Below, one piece after another: positions 33,842 to 42,941 of a stretch of DNA of 64,000 nucleotides. The translations under genes were made by a program, and so were the position numbers. A model generated the notes under the pieces. The model ran no database searches and had not been told where the DNA came from. It saw only the letters and a program-made list of their open reading frames with translations. Within the stretch, counting starts at the first letter, position 1. Every line of letters begins with the position of its first letter. Origin of the DNA: Rhodococcus sp. ARC_M5 (lineage in GTDB: Bacteria > Actinomycetota > Actinomycetes > Mycobacteriales > Mycobacteriaceae); assembly GCF_022810405.1 (NCBI RefSeq), contig NZ_JALGQE010000004.1, positions 248,001 through 312,000 of the forward strand. The letters are read 5' to 3'.

Positions 33842-34639
33842 ATGAACAACGACGCGACGGGGCGGGCCGAGATAGCCGTCATCGGCGGCAGCGGCTTCTA
33901 TTCGTTCTTTGCCGACGACGCCGAGGAGATAGTGCTCGAGACCCCCTACGGTGCGCCGAGCGCTCCGATCACGTTGGGCGAGGTCGAAGGTCGCCGCGTG
34001 GCGTTTCTGCCCAGACACGGCCGACAGCACGAGTACTCCCCACACACGTTGCCCTATCGCGCCAACATGTGGGCGCTGCGGATGCTCGGAGTCGGCCGGG
34101 TGTTCGCACCGTGCGCGGTCGGATCTTTGGTACCGGAGTACGGCCCGGGCACCGTCGTGATTCCCGATCAACTCGTCGACCGAACCTCCGGGCGCGCACA
34201 GACCTACTTCGACCAGGGCGGCGTTCACGTCGAATTCGCCGACCCGTACTGCCCGACGCTCCGGAAGTCCGCGGTCCAGGACACCGCTGTCGACGGCGGC
34301 GTCATGGTCGTCGTCGAAGGCCCCCGGTTCTCCACCCGCGCCGAAAGCCAGTGGTTCGCCCGCCAGGGTTGGACACTGGTGAACATGACCGGCCATCCCG
34401 AAGCCGTCCTGGCTCGCGAACTCGAACTCTGCTACGCACCGATCGCGTTGGTGACCGACCTCGACGCCGGCATCGAATCCGGCCAGGGCGTCAAGGCGGT
34501 GGACGTGTTCGCCGAATTCCAGAAGAACATCGAGCCGCTCAAGGCGTTGGTGCGCGCGGCCATCTCCGACGCTCCCACCGACGACTGTCCCACGTGCCGC
34601 GTGCACACCGGGATCGACCTACCGATCGAACTGCCATGA
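33842..34639 (+). CDS. mtnP: S-methyl-5'-thioadenosine phosphorylase family protein
   Basis: A 265-residue type 2 purine-nucleoside-phosphorylase fold enzyme. It splits methylthioadenosine (from polyamine and related SAM pathways) into adenine and methylthioribose-1-phosphate. Visible signatures are VIGGSGFYSFF, FLPRHGRQHEYSPHTLPYRA (phosphate and ribose contacts), VEGPRFSTRAES and NMTGHPEAVLARELELCYA. The start at 33842 has GGAGG 8 bp upstream; a GTG at 33824 is poorer. The stop overlaps the epimerase start, as in Mtb Rv0535-Rv0536. Some actinobacterial members accept adenosine or inosine instead. Confidence 0.9.
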   Translation: MNNDATGRAEIAVIGGSGFYSFFADDAEEIVLETPYGAPSAPITLGEVEGRRVAFLPRHGRQHEYSPHTLPYRANMWALRMLGVGRVFAPCAVGSLVPEYGPGTVVIPDQLVDRTSGRAQTYFDQGGVHVEFADPYCPTLRKSAVQDTAVDGGVMVVVEGPRFSTRAESQWFARQGWTLVNMTGHPEAVLARELELCYAPIALVTDLDAGIESGQGVKAVDVFAEFQKNIEPLKALVRAAISDAPTDDCPTCRVHTGIDLPIELP

Positions 34640-35694
34640 CGCGGGTACTGCTCACCGGCGCAGCCGGATTCATCGGCGGCCACATTCTCGACGCGGCAGC
34701 CGGCTCCGGACACGAGTTGGTCGCCGTCGACGCCATGCTGGAATCTGCGCACGGTCCGGGAGCGCGAGCCGACGGGATCACCGATCTCGATGTGCGCGAC
34801 AAGGATGCACTGGTCGAGATACTGCGCGGGATCGACGTCGTGTGCCATCAGGCAGCCGTCGTCGGAGCAGGCGTCGACGCCGCAGATGCTCCGGCCTACG
34901 CCAGCCACAACGACTACGGGACGGCAGTGCTGCTCGCGGCGATGTACGAGGCAGGCTGTTCCCGACTGGTTCTCGCGTCCTCAATGGTGGTCTACGGCGA
35001 GGGGCGGTACCTCAATTCCTCGGGCGAGACCGTGGTTCCGCCGCCCCGCACCCGCGCCGATCTCGACGCCGGCCTGTTCGACAATCGCGATCCGAAATCC
35101 GGTGAGCCCCTCGATTGGCTTCTGGTGGAGGAAGATTCGCTACTCGAACCCAGGAGCATCTACGCGGCGAGCAAACTGGCACAGGAGAACTACGCCTCCG
35201 CGTGGGCGATCGCCACGGGTGGATCGGTGGTCGCACTGCGCTACCACAATGTGTACGGGCCACACATGCCGCGCAATACTCCGTATTCCGGTGTGGCGGC
35301 AATGTTTCGCTCGTCATTGGAACGCGGCCAGGCACCGACGGTGTACGAGGACGGCAAGCAGGCCCGCGATTTCGTCCACGTGCACGACGTGGCAGCCGCC
35401 AACATCGCGTCGATCGAGGCCGAGCTCGACGGCTTCACCGCCCTCAATGTCTGCTCGGGACAACCGATCACCATCGGCGAGGTGGCGACCGTCCTCGCCG
35501 ACGCGCGCGGCGGGCCGACGCCCGAGATCACCGGGCAGTACCGAGCGGGCGACGTTCGGCACATCGTCGCCAGTTCCCGCCGGGCCGAAGAGACCCTGGG
35601 ATTCCGCGCGAAGATCATGCCGATCGACGGACTCACCGCATTCGCCGACGCACCTCTGCGCGACGCCGAGGGAACCGGGCCGCCCCGTGTCTGA
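34636..35694 (+). CDS. NAD-dependent epimerase/dehydratase (GalE3-like)
   Basis: A 352-residue extended SDR. The N-terminal TGAAGFIGGHILDAAAGSG binds NAD, SSMVVYGEGRYL and YAASKLAQENYA (YxxxK) form the active site, and GQARDF-like EDGKQARDFVHVHDVAAAN marks a nucleotide-sugar substrate. Relatives epimerise or dehydrate UDP- or GDP-sugars. It overlaps mtnP by 4 bp and the GT2 gene by 8 bp, so it belongs to a coupled operon that probably builds a glycosylated envelope lipid. The position corresponds to Mtb Rv0536 (galE3), but sugar specificity is unknown. Confidence 0.9.
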   Translation: MTRVLLTGAAGFIGGHILDAAAGSGHELVAVDAMLESAHGPGARADGITDLDVRDKDALVEILRGIDVVCHQAAVVGAGVDAADAPAYASHNDYGTAVLLAAMYEAGCSRLVLASSMVVYGEGRYLNSSGETVVPPPRTRADLDAGLFDNRDPKSGEPLDWLLVEEDSLLEPRSIYAASKLAQENYASAWAIATGGSVVALRYHNVYGPHMPRNTPYSGVAAMFRSSLERGQAPTVYEDGKQARDFVHVHDVAAANIASIEAELDGFTALNVCSGQPITIGEVATVLADARGGPTPEITGQYRAGDVRHIVASSRRAEETLGFRAKIMPIDGLTAFADAPLRDAEGTGPPRV

Positions 35695-36340
35695 CTCACC
35701 ATCGGTCACCGTGATCGTGCCGTGCATGAACGAGGCCGAATCACTTCCGGCAGTACTCGATTCGGTGCCGCCGGGCTATTCGATCATCGTGGTGGACAAC
35801 AACTCCACCGACGCCACCGCCGCCGTGGCCGCTGCTCACGGGGCCACCGTGGTCTCCGAATCCGTGCCCGGATACGGGGCAGCCGTACACGCAGGCGTCC
35901 TCGCAGCCCGTACCGACATCGTCTGTGTCCTCGACGGTGACGGCTCGATGGATCCGCGTGATCTGCCGACGCTCGTGGCGGCCCTGGAGCATGCGGACCT
36001 CGCGGTCGGCCGTCGCCGACCCGTGAAGGGAAGCTCGCCGCTGCACGCCAAGATCGGCAATGCCGTTCTGTCACTGCGACTTCGGACCAAATACAAGTTG
36101 CCCGTACACGACCTCGGAGCCATCCGGGCAGTCCGACGTCAAGCACTGCTCGACCTGGATGTGACCGATCGACGCTCGGGCTATCCGCTGCAGCTACTGG
36201 TCCTGGCAGCCGGTGCTGGATGGACGGTCGTCGAACACGACGTGGTCTACCGTCCACGGACCGCCGGCACATCGAAGGTCTCGGGCTCGATCAAGGGGAC
36301 GATCGTCGCCGTTCGCGATTTCTGGAAGGTGCTCTCGTGA
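35687..36340 (+). CDS. family 2 glycosyltransferase (dolichyl-phosphate sugar synthase-like)
   Basis: A 217-residue GT2 enzyme with a GTG start at 35687. Motifs are TVIVPCMNEAESLPAVLDSV, VVDNNSTDAT, and the metal-binding VCVLDGDGSMDPRD. There is no C-terminal membrane helix. Related proteins move a hexose from a nucleotide sugar onto polyprenyl phosphate at the membrane, giving donors for GT-C enzymes such as the nearby polytopic protein. It corresponds in position to Mtb Rv0539. Overlaps bind it tightly to the epimerase gene before and the DUF2064 gene after. Confidence 0.88.
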   Translation: MSDSPSVTVIVPCMNEAESLPAVLDSVPPGYSIIVVDNNSTDATAAVAAAHGATVVSESVPGYGAAVHAGVLAARTDIVCVLDGDGSMDPRDLPTLVAALEHADLAVGRRRPVKGSSPLHAKIGNAVLSLRLRTKYKLPVHDLGAIRAVRRQALLDLDVTDRRSGYPLQLLVLAAGAGWTVVEHDVVYRPRTAGTSKVSGSIKGTIVAVRDFWKVLS

Positions 36341-37011
36341 TCGTCACTGCGCTCGTCGTGGCCAAAGCGCCCGTTCCCGGGCTCGCCAAGACGCGCCTCG
36401 CCGCCACGATCGGTGACGCCGCCGCGGCCGAACTGGCCGCGGCCTCGCTGCTGGACACCCTCGATGCCGTCCGGGCCGCCGAGGTCGATCACCGCGTCGT
36501 GGCCCTCACCGGAAATCTCGCCGACGCGGCCCGTGCCGACGAACTGACCCGCGCTCTGGCGTCGTTCACGGTGATCGCGCAGCGCGGCGACGGTTTGGGA
36601 GAACGGCTGGCCAACGCACACGCCGACGCGGCGACCACCGGAGCCGTACTTCAGATCGGCATGGACACCCCACAGGTCACGGCGCAACTGCTGACCGATG
36701 CGGCCGCGCAACTCGAGAGCACCGACGTGCTGGGTTCGGCCGAGGACGGCGGCTGGTGGGCGCTGGGTCTACGCGACCCTGCCCTGGCGCGGGCCCTGAT
36801 CGACGTACCCATGTCCGCTCCGTCCACGGGTACCGCCACACTCGACGCCTTGTCCACCGCCGGTGCGTCGATCACGATGCTCCGCGAATTGCGTGACGTC
36901 GATTTCGAGGCCGATCTCGACCCCGTGTGCCGCGTATGCCCACCCGCCGGTCGATTTCGCATTGCTGTGGAAAGAATGCGATCGAAACGGGATTCCGAGT
37001 CCGTTCTTTGA
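36337..37011 (+). CDS. DUF2064 / TIGR04282-type nucleotidyl/glycosyltransferase-like protein
   Basis: A 224-residue protein with the family signatures VVAKAPVPGLAKTRLAATIG at the N-terminus and LQIGMDTPQVTAQLL and GSAEDGGWWALGLR in the middle, a GT-A fold related to nucleotidyltransferases (compare MobA and CofC). It starts at GTG with a GTGA overlap on the GT2 stop and corresponds to Mtb Rv0540. Its role is not established; the context suggests synthesis of an activated sugar or polyol for envelope assembly. The last 30 residues are not conserved in type. Confidence 0.85.
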   Translation: MIVTALVVAKAPVPGLAKTRLAATIGDAAAAELAAASLLDTLDAVRAAEVDHRVVALTGNLADAARADELTRALASFTVIAQRGDGLGERLANAHADAATTGAVLQIGMDTPQVTAQLLTDAAAQLESTDVLGSAEDGGWWALGLRDPALARALIDVPMSAPSTGTATLDALSTAGASITMLRELRDVDFEADLDPVCRVCPPAGRFRIAVERMRSKRDSESVL

Positions 37012-37181
37012 GGTCTGTTTCCGGAGAAATCGGCTCAGCGACCGAACCTCCACAACCGTTGTGGAACAGCACCTTCGACCCGCCTGAATTGTCGGACCGA
37101 AAACGACCATTATCGAATCGCAACAAAGCCGAATTACCGTTTCACGGCTATTTCACAGACACAGGTGCTAGAAAGTGTGAC

Positions 37182-37343
37182 ATGACCGGGTTGCTGATAG
37201 GCGTAGCCGTGTGGATGGTTTGCGCGGCAGTCGTCGCCACAACCCTCGGCCGCGTCGCGCGCCGAGGCGATTCCGAGGAGCTGGGATCGACCCTCGACTG
37301 GGATGTCGACGCCCTCGATCAGGCAGTCCACCACGAGAACTGA
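37182..37343 (+). CDS. small single-helix membrane protein
   Basis: A 53-residue open frame: a hydrophobic helix (LLIGVAVWMVCAAVVATTLG) at residues 4-23, a basic patch RVARRG, then an acidic end DWDVDALDQAVHHEN. A GAAAG element precedes the start. It stands in the 340 bp between the DUF2064 and MarR genes. The amphipathic layout and biased third positions favour a real gene, but no family is recognised. Confidence 0.5.
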   Translation: MTGLLIGVAVWMVCAAVVATTLGRVARRGDSEELGSTLDWDVDALDQAVHHEN

Positions 37344-37349
37344 CGGTGT

Positions 37350-37784
37350 TCAGTCGACCTTTTCGACGATCTCGGTCAGGATCCGTGCCGCCGCGGCCAG
37401 TGTTTCCCGCTGCTGCGGACTCAAGTCGTCCAGCTGCGCCGCGAGCGCGATCTCGCGGGCGGCAACCTCTTCCTTGGCGGCCGCCGCCCCCGCATCGGTC
37501 AGTTGCAGGACCACCTGCCTGCCGTCCGTCGGATGTGCGAGCCTGTCCAGCAGACCCGACTCGACCAGAGCGTGCGTGGACCTCGAGACCGACGGCGGCT
37601 TGATTCGCTCCCGGGCGGCCAACTCGCCCGTCGTCATCGGTCCCTCGCGCAGCAGTGTCGTCAGAATCGACAGGTGAGCGACGGGCAGCCTGTCGCTGGA
37701 ATGTCGCAGACGAAGCCTCCGATTCAGCCGCATCGCACTGACGGACAGATCCCTCGCCAGCCGGGAATCGGGTAGATCACTCAC
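37350..37784 (-). CDS. MarR family transcriptional regulator
   Basis: A 144-residue winged-helix regulator. The recognition region reads LSILTTLLREGPMTTGELAA, RERIKPPSVSRSTHALVESG and LLDRLAHPTDGRQVVLQLTD (wing with the typical DxR) at about residues 37-96. The GTG start at 37784 is chosen because the upstream 15 codons to 37829 lack a ribosome site and are Arg/Asn-rich. It is convergent with the small membrane-protein gene. Such proteins repress efflux or aromatic-degradation genes; no target is evident beyond the DUF4185 gene 140 bp away in the other direction. Confidence 0.88.
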   Translation of the reverse strand: MSDLPDSRLARDLSVSAMRLNRRLRLRHSSDRLPVAHLSILTTLLREGPMTTGELAARERIKPPSVSRSTHALVESGLLDRLAHPTDGRQVVLQLTDAGAAAAKEEVAAREIALAAQLDDLSPQQRETLAAAARILTEIVEKVD

Positions 37785-37923
37785 GCTGTCCAGATTACGA
37801 CACCGAGGTGCATTTGCCCGATTCCGCAAAACAGCCGATGCGCCGATTCAAGCCCGCTCGAACAAACCGCTGGTATGGTTCCATCGGTTACCGGGGAGTG
37901 GAATCGAAATCGGGGAGAACGTC

Positions 37924-39033
37924 GTGAGTCGCGTGGGTTCCAGAGTATTGACCGTTGCCACCGTGGCCGTTGCAGCATCCTTGCTGGTCACAGCGCCCAA
38001 CGCGCTCGCCAATCCCAATGCGGTCAATCCCATCGCCGGGCTGAACGGCACGTTCGGGCTGCCGCAGCTGCACGGTCGAGCCCAGGCCGTCGCGCAGGTA
38101 ACCGGGATGTCGAGTCCCAACAACACGCAGAACGTCAACATGATCGGCACCGATCTCGGCATCATGTGGGACAACGGCCGCGGCGAAGTGTTGACGGCAT
38201 TCGGCGACACCGCCGGACTCGGCGTACCCAACCTGCTGCAGGGCAGCCTCTGGTCGTGGCGAAGCAACGCCATCGTGCGCAGCAACGACCGCAACCTCGC
38301 CGACGGCATGAACTTCGACAGCGTCGTCCTCGACCCTCTCGGCCAGACCAAAGAGGTCGTCCCCAGCCCCAAGATCCCGTTCGTGGAGATCAGCAGGATT
38401 CCGACGGCCGGGGTGGCCGTCGGCGACAGTCAGTACCTGAACCTGATGTCGGTGAAGAACTGGGGCCCCGCCGGAACCTGGGAAACCAATTTCTCCGGCT
38501 TGGCGGTCTCCAACGACAACGGGGAGAACTGGGCAGCACTGCCCGACACTCAGCGCCCCAGCGTCGGCGGCGACCGCAACTTTCAGCAGAGCGCCTATCT
38601 GAAGGACGGCGGATACGTCTACCAGTACGGCACTCCGCCCGGCCGCTTCAACCTCGGCCACATCGCTCGCGTCAAGGAACAGGACATCGCGAAGCTCGGA
38701 GAATACGAGTACTGGACCGGCCAGGACTGGAAGAAGGGCGACCCGGCAGCGGCAGCGCCCATCGTCGACGGCGTCGGCGAGCTCTCCGTCGCGTACAACG
38801 CCACTCTCGGGCAGTACCTGATGGTGACCACCGACAACGCCAACTCGATCGTGCTGCGGCGCTCGCCCTCGCCGGTCGGGCCGTGGAGCCCGCCGGAGGT
38901 TCTGGTCGATACTCGCGAGGTCAGCTCGATCTACGCGCCGTACATCCACCCGTACTCGACCGGACGCGATCTGTACTTCCTGGCGACGGTGTATCAGAAC
39001 TACAACGTGTTGCTGCTGCGCGCGACGCTGTAA
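37924..39033 (+). CDS. secreted DUF4185 (GH183-like, arabinan-active) protein
   Basis: A 369-residue exported protein with signal sequence VLTVATVAVAASLLVTAPNA ending near ALA. The mature part is a five-bladed propeller-like DUF4185 domain: GTDLGIMWDNGRGEVLTAFG, WRSNAIVRSNDRNLADGM, SDNGENW-like repeat AVSNDNGENWAALP, and QSAYLKDGGYVYQYGTPPGR. DUF4185 proteins of mycobacteria were recently shown to be endo-D-arabinanases (family GH183). An enzyme trimming its own or a neighbour's arabinogalactan is therefore likely. The GTG start follows GGGGAG by 7 bp. AftD, which adds arabinose, is encoded 20 kb away. Confidence 0.82.
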   Translation: MSRVGSRVLTVATVAVAASLLVTAPNALANPNAVNPIAGLNGTFGLPQLHGRAQAVAQVTGMSSPNNTQNVNMIGTDLGIMWDNGRGEVLTAFGDTAGLGVPNLLQGSLWSWRSNAIVRSNDRNLADGMNFDSVVLDPLGQTKEVVPSPKIPFVEISRIPTAGVAVGDSQYLNLMSVKNWGPAGTWETNFSGLAVSNDNGENWAALPDTQRPSVGGDRNFQQSAYLKDGGYVYQYGTPPGRFNLGHIARVKEQDIAKLGEYEYWTGQDWKKGDPAAAAPIVDGVGELSVAYNATLGQYLMVTTDNANSIVLRRSPSPVGPWSPPEVLVDTREVSSIYAPYIHPYSTGRDLYFLATVYQNYNVLLLRATL

Positions 39034-39056
39034 CAGCTCCCACTAGGCTTCCCGAG

Positions 39057-39680
39057 GTGGACGCCGCAGACTGGGATCGCAAGTACGAAGGCCGACGACT
39101 CGTCTACGGCGAGGCACCGAACGCGACGTTGGTCGAGGTCGCGACAACGCTGAAACGCGGTCGCGCACTGGATCTCGCGTCGGGCCAGGGTCGAAACGCC
39201 ATCTGGTTGGCAACCCGTGGCTGGACCGTCGACGCGGTCGATTTCTCCTCGGTGGCCTTGACGAGGGCGAATGACGTGGCGGCTTCGGCACCGCGGTCGG
39301 TGCGCGATCGCTTGACCTGGGTCCACGCCGATGTGACGCAGTTGTCACCATCGCCGAACTATGACCTGGTTCTCATGTTCTACCTCCATCTGCCGCCGGA
39401 CGCGCGTCGCGCGGCGGTCACGACGGCGGTGTCAGCGTTGAAACCTGATGGAATCCTCATGATTCTCGGACACCACTCCGCAAACATCGAGTCCGGCACC
39501 GGGGGCCCACAGGAACCCGAAATCCTCTACACGCCAGAGGATTTGGCGTCGGACATCGGTTCTCGGCTGACCATCCTCACCGCCGAGAACCGCTACCGCG
39601 ACGTGACCGGCGGCACAGCCGTCGACGCTCTATTACTCGCGAGTAGGTCCGCCCTTGGCAGCGGAACCGATCGGGGGTAA
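39057..39680 (+). CDS. class I SAM-dependent methyltransferase (TehB-like)
   Basis: A 207-residue methyltransferase starting at GTG 39057. It has WDRKYEGRRLVYGEAPNATL at the N-terminus and the SAM loop ALDLASGQGRNAIWLATRGW, then VDAVDFSSVAL and LVLMFYLHLPPDARRA, a pattern typical of tellurite-resistance/thiol methyltransferase-like proteins. It lies 23 bp after the DUF4185 gene. Substrate unknown. The start of the fadE5 promoter lies just after its stop. Confidence 0.85.
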   Translation: MDAADWDRKYEGRRLVYGEAPNATLVEVATTLKRGRALDLASGQGRNAIWLATRGWTVDAVDFSSVALTRANDVAASAPRSVRDRLTWVHADVTQLSPSPNYDLVLMFYLHLPPDARRAAVTTAVSALKPDGILMILGHHSANIESGTGGPQEPEILYTPEDLASDIGSRLTILTAENRYRDVTGGTAVDALLLASRSALGSGTDRG

Positions 39681-39691
39681 TATCCGTTAAG

Positions 39692-39705
39692 TTACCGACG
39701 AGTAG
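39692..39705. promoter_or_regulatory. candidate operator upstream of fadE5
   Basis: TTACC-GACG-AGTAG is a degenerate copy of the TTACT-N4-AGTAA palindrome seen before fadA2/fabG4 and the TetR gene at 56435. A second inverted repeat, AAGTTA-N12-TAACTT (39689-39712), encloses it. It lies 55 bp upstream of the fadE5 start. Confidence 0.5.
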
Positions 39706-39759
39706 CTAACTTGGGCGGTACTCACGAGACCGCACCACCGACTGGAGAGCGAACGAGCA

Positions 39760-41595
39760 ATGGGCCATTACAAGAGCAACCTCCGGGACCTCGAATTCAA
39801 CCTCTTCGAGATGTTCGGACTCGACGAGACACTCGAGGGCGACAACTTCGGCGACATGGACGGTGAAGTAGCCCGTGACATGCTGCGCGAGGTAGTGCGC
39901 CTGGCCGAGGGCCCGCTGGCCGAGTCCTTCGCGGACGCCGACCGCAACCCCCCGGTCTTCGATCCCGAGACCCACAGCCTGAAGCTTCCCGAATCCTTCA
40001 AGAAGTCCTACAAGGCCCTTGCCGACGGTGAGTGGTGGCGCGTCGGCCTCGACGAGGAAATCGGCGGCATGCCTGCCCCGCGCAACCTCCTGTGGGGCAT
40101 CAACGAGATGCTCCTCGGCTCGCAGCCCGCAGCGTTCATGTACTCCGCCGGCCCCGGCTTCGCGAACATCCTGTTCCACAACGGAACCGACGAGCAGAAG
40201 GAATGGGCCAAGGTCGCCGTCGAACGCAGCTGGGGTGCCACGATGGTCCTCACCGAGCCCGACGCCGGATCCGACGTCGGCGCAGGTCGCACCAAGGCGA
40301 TCAAGCAGGACGACGGCTCCTGGCACATCGAGGGCGTCAAGCGCTTCATCACCTCGGCCGTCTCCGACGACCTGTTCGAGAACATCTTCCACCTCGTACT
40401 CGCCCGCCCCGAAGGTGCCGGACCGGGCACCAAGGGTCTGAGCCTGTTCTTCGTACCGTCCGTCCTCTTCGACTTCGAGAAGGGCGAATTGGGCGAGCGC
40501 AACGGCGCATTCGTCACCGGCGTCGAGCACAAGATGGGCCTCAAGGCCTCCGCCACCTGTGAACTCACCTTCGGTGGCCACGGCGTTCCCGCCAAGGGCT
40601 GGCTCGTCGGCGAGGTCCACAAGGGCATCGCGCAGATGTTCGACGTCATCGAGCACGCACGAATGATGGTCGGCACCAAGGCAATCGGCACACTCTCCAC
40701 CGGCTACCTCAACGCACTCGAGTACGCCAAGGAGCGCGTCCAGGGCGCAGACCTGACGCAGATGACCGACAAGACTGCACCGCGTGTCACCATCACGCAC
40801 CACCCCGACGTGCGTCGCAGCCTGATGATGCAGAAGGCGTACTCCGAGGGCCTGCGCGCGGTGTACCTCTACACCGCCGCACACCAGGACCCGATCACCG
40901 CCAAGCAGGTCTCGGACGCCGACGAAGACATCGCCTACCGCGTCAACGATCTGCTGCTGCCCATCGTCAAGGGCGTCGGATCGGAGATCGCCTACCAGGT
41001 GCTGGCCGAATCGCTGCAGACCTTCGGCGGCTCCGGCTTCCTGCAGGACTACCCCGTCGAGCAGTACATCCGCGACGCCAAGATCGACTCGCTGTACGAA
41101 GGCACCACCGCCATCCAGGCGCAGGACTTCTTCTTCCGCAAGATCGCCCGCGACCGCGGCGTAGCGCTGGCTCACGTTGCCGGACAGATCAAGTCGTTCA
41201 TCGACAGCGAAGCAGGAAACGGACGCCTCAAGGCCGAGCGTGCACTGCTCGCCACCGCACTCGAAGACGTGCAGGCCATCGTCACCTCGATGACCCAGCA
41301 CCTCATGGGCGCACAGGACCAGCCCACCGAGCTGTACAAGGTCGGCCTGGCATCGGTGCGCTTCCTCATGGGCTTCGGCGACCTGCTCATTGGCTGGTTG
41401 CTGCTGCGTCAGTCCGAAATCGCCATCACTGCACTCGACAACGGCGCAGAGGGTAAGGAGAAGGCGTTCTACGAGGGCAAGATCGCCGTCGCATCGTTCT
41501 TCGCCAAGAACATCCTCCCGCAGCTCACCGCAACGCGAGCAATCCTCACCAACATCGACAACGACATCATGGAACTGGACGAAGCAGCATTCTGA
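39760..41595 (+). CDS. fadE5: acyl-CoA dehydrogenase FadE5
   Basis: A 611-residue long acyl-CoA dehydrogenase. It matches my memory of Mtb FadE5 (Rv0244c) nearly throughout: [20 protein letters not shown] at the N-terminus, [18 protein letters not shown] (flavin and substrate contacts), [55 protein letters not shown] and [10 protein letters not shown] at the end. It oxidises acyl-CoA to trans-2-enoyl-CoA with broad chain length, the first step of beta-oxidation. Thiolase, FabG4 and HtdX genes that normally sit beside it are 11 kb away here. A shared operator and a strong terminator flank it. Confidence 0.95.
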   Translation: MGHYKSNLRDLEFNLFEMFGLDETLEGDNFGDMDGEVARDMLREVVRLAEGPLAESFADADRNPPVFDPETHSLKLPESFKKSYKALADGEWWRVGLDEEIGGMPAPRNLLWGINEMLLGSQPAAFMYSAGPGFANILFHNGTDEQKEWAKVAVERSWGATMVLTEPDAGSDVGAGRTKAIKQDDGSWHIEGVKRFITSAVSDDLFENIFHLVLARPEGAGPGTKGLSLFFVPSVLFDFEKGELGERNGAFVTGVEHKMGLKASATCELTFGGHGVPAKGWLVGEVHKGIAQMFDVIEHARMMVGTKAIGTLSTGYLNALEYAKERVQGADLTQMTDKTAPRVTITHHPDVRRSLMMQKAYSEGLRAVYLYTAAHQDPITAKQVSDADEDIAYRVNDLLLPIVKGVGSEIAYQVLAESLQTFGGSGFLQDYPVEQYIRDAKIDSLYEGTTAIQAQDFFFRKIARDRGVALAHVAGQIKSFIDSEAGNGRLKAERALLATALEDVQAIVTSMTQHLMGAQDQPTELYKVGLASVRFLMGFGDLLIGWLLLRQSEIAITALDNGAEGKEKAFYEGKIAVASFFAKNILPQLTATRAILTNIDNDIMELDEAAF

Positions 41596-41609
41596 TTCCC
41601 TGACATTTC

Positions 41610-41648
41610 AACGGCCGCACTCGTTTTCGAGTGCGGCCGTTGTTGTTT
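41610..41648 (+). terminator. intrinsic terminator after fadE5
   Basis: AACGGCCGCACTCG (41610-41623) pairs perfectly with CGAGTGCGGCCGTT (41628-41641) around TTTT, followed by GTTGTTTG. It lies 15 bp after the fadE5 stop. Confidence 0.88.
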
Positions 41649-41685
41649 GTGTGTCGGGTGTGGGTTGCCGGCCCCGGGGTTGCCG

Positions 41686-41867
41686 CAAACGCGCGCGCAT
41701 TTGTTGGAGGTGCGGCGTTGCGAGCCCGGGGTCGCCGCAAACGCGCGCGCATTTGTTGGAGGTGCGGCGTTGCTGGCCCCGGGTCGCCGCAAACGCGCGC
41801 GCGTTTGTCAGAATTGCGCGGATTCTCAAGCAATTTCGCTCGCGTTCGGCAAATGCGCGCGCGTTTG
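41686..41867. repeat. tandem and palindromic repeat array, left copy
   Basis: Four copies of the palindrome CAAAYGCGCGCGCRTTTG stand at 41686, 41738, 41790 and 41850. The first two belong to 52 bp tandem units (41686-41737, 41738-41789) that also contain TTGTTGGAGGTGCGGCGTTG. The stretch 41790-41867 recurs as a direct repeat at 42942-43019 with the shared core TCAGAATTGCGCGGATTC. The 3' end of the AbiEi/DUF559 gene lies inside the array. Confidence 0.85.
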
Positions 41868-42830
41868 CGGCCTGCAGGACGTACTCCGCACACTCCCTCG
41901 CGGCATCGGGAGGGCCGCAGCCCGCTCTAACGCGCGGGATATCCTCGCCGTCAACTCCTCCGGACGGGCCAGATCCGCCCACGTCCAGCGCACCACTGGA
42001 TAGCCGAGTTCGCGTATCTCGTCCTCCCGCAGCTTTTCCTTGAACACCACGTCGCCGGGACTCTCGTTCGGCTGCAGATAACCGGTGTACTTGAGCTTGC
42101 CATCGAATTCGGCGACGACGATGCCGTTGATCAGCCAGTCGATGCGTGCCACGAAGTTCCCGTCGTCGTCGTAGATCTCCACTTGGGGCTCTGGGTCGAA
42201 ACCGGCCTCGCGCAGCATGATTCGGCTTTGGGACTCGCCCGGATTGTCGCTACGGCCGTCCATCAGTCGGACAGCCCGTCGCGCTCGAGCCACCCCCTTC
42301 CATCCTCGAGCGCCGCGCAGCTCGGCGTCGATCTCGTCTGGGTCACAACTTTTCAGGGCTGCATCACCGGCGATCACCGCCGACAACGTCGTCTCGGTAC
42401 GGCCGAGATCGACCACCGTCCGCGCCAACGATGTCACCGCGATACCGTCGAGCATCACCCTCGGTCCCGATGGCGCACAGTGGACGATGATTGCCGAGTT
42501 CTTCCGACCTCCGCCGTGGCGATTGCGAGTGACGTGAACTTTGTCGAATCCTCCTCTCGGCAAAGGTAACCCATGCAGCAGGGCGGCCGAACGATGACTG
42601 ACGACGTGGTCCCCGGAGATGGTCGGCAGTATCGCATCGATGAGAAGCCGGTGCCGCTCGTGCTCCGACAACTCGGCCAACCTCGACGACGGAACATAGA
42701 CGCCGTTGACCAGCCGCACCCATCCCCCTCGCTCGTACAGGGCACGCAACTCGTGATCCGCGAACCCATTTGCCAACGCCTCCGTGCGTCGCACCATTCG
42801 GTCGTCTTTCATCCTTCGAGTCTCGGCCAT
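41826..42830 (-). CDS. AbiEi-like / DUF559 endonuclease-fold protein
   Basis: A 334-residue protein. The N-terminus (VRRTEALANGFADHELRALY, ERGGWVRLVNGVYVPSSRL) is a winged-helix domain like that of type IV antitoxin AbiEi, followed by the AbiEi-type middle (HVVSHRSAALLHGLPLPRGG, AVTSLARTVVDLG). The C-terminal part, ARIDWLINGIVVAEFDGKLK, with KEKLREDEIRELGYPVVRWT, is a DUF559/Vsr-like nuclease fold with an Asp...Glu-x-(Asp/Gly)-Lys pattern. No AbiEii toxin gene is adjacent. The last 20 residues are read from the repeat array. ATGs at 42812 and 42797 are alternative starts. Single-gene copies of this type are common in Rhodococcus; function unknown. Confidence 0.75.
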   Translation of the reverse strand: MAETRRMKDDRMVRRTEALANGFADHELRALYERGGWVRLVNGVYVPSSRLAELSEHERHRLLIDAILPTISGDHVVSHRSAALLHGLPLPRGGFDKVHVTRNRHGGGRKNSAIIVHCAPSGPRVMLDGIAVTSLARTVVDLGRTETTLSAVIAGDAALKSCDPDEIDAELRGARGWKGVARARRAVRLMDGRSDNPGESQSRIMLREAGFDPEPQVEIYDDDGNFVARIDWLINGIVVAEFDGKLKYTGYLQPNESPGDVVFKEKLREDEIRELGYPVVRWTWADLARPEELTARISRALERAAALPMPRGSVRSTSCRPQTRAHLPNASEIA

Positions 42831-42941
42831 ACGCCGGCCGGTTCGAGCCCAGAAGCGGCCGTCTGTGCACTAATCGAGGCCTGTGGATGAATACAGGTAC
42901 GGACGTACCAGTTGTCCGGACTGGTTCTGGTTTCGATCTCG

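Noticed and set aside
39706-41301. 531-codon minus-strand open frame opposite fadE5
   Set aside because: Shadow of the strongly biased fadE5 frame; fadE5 is unmistakable.
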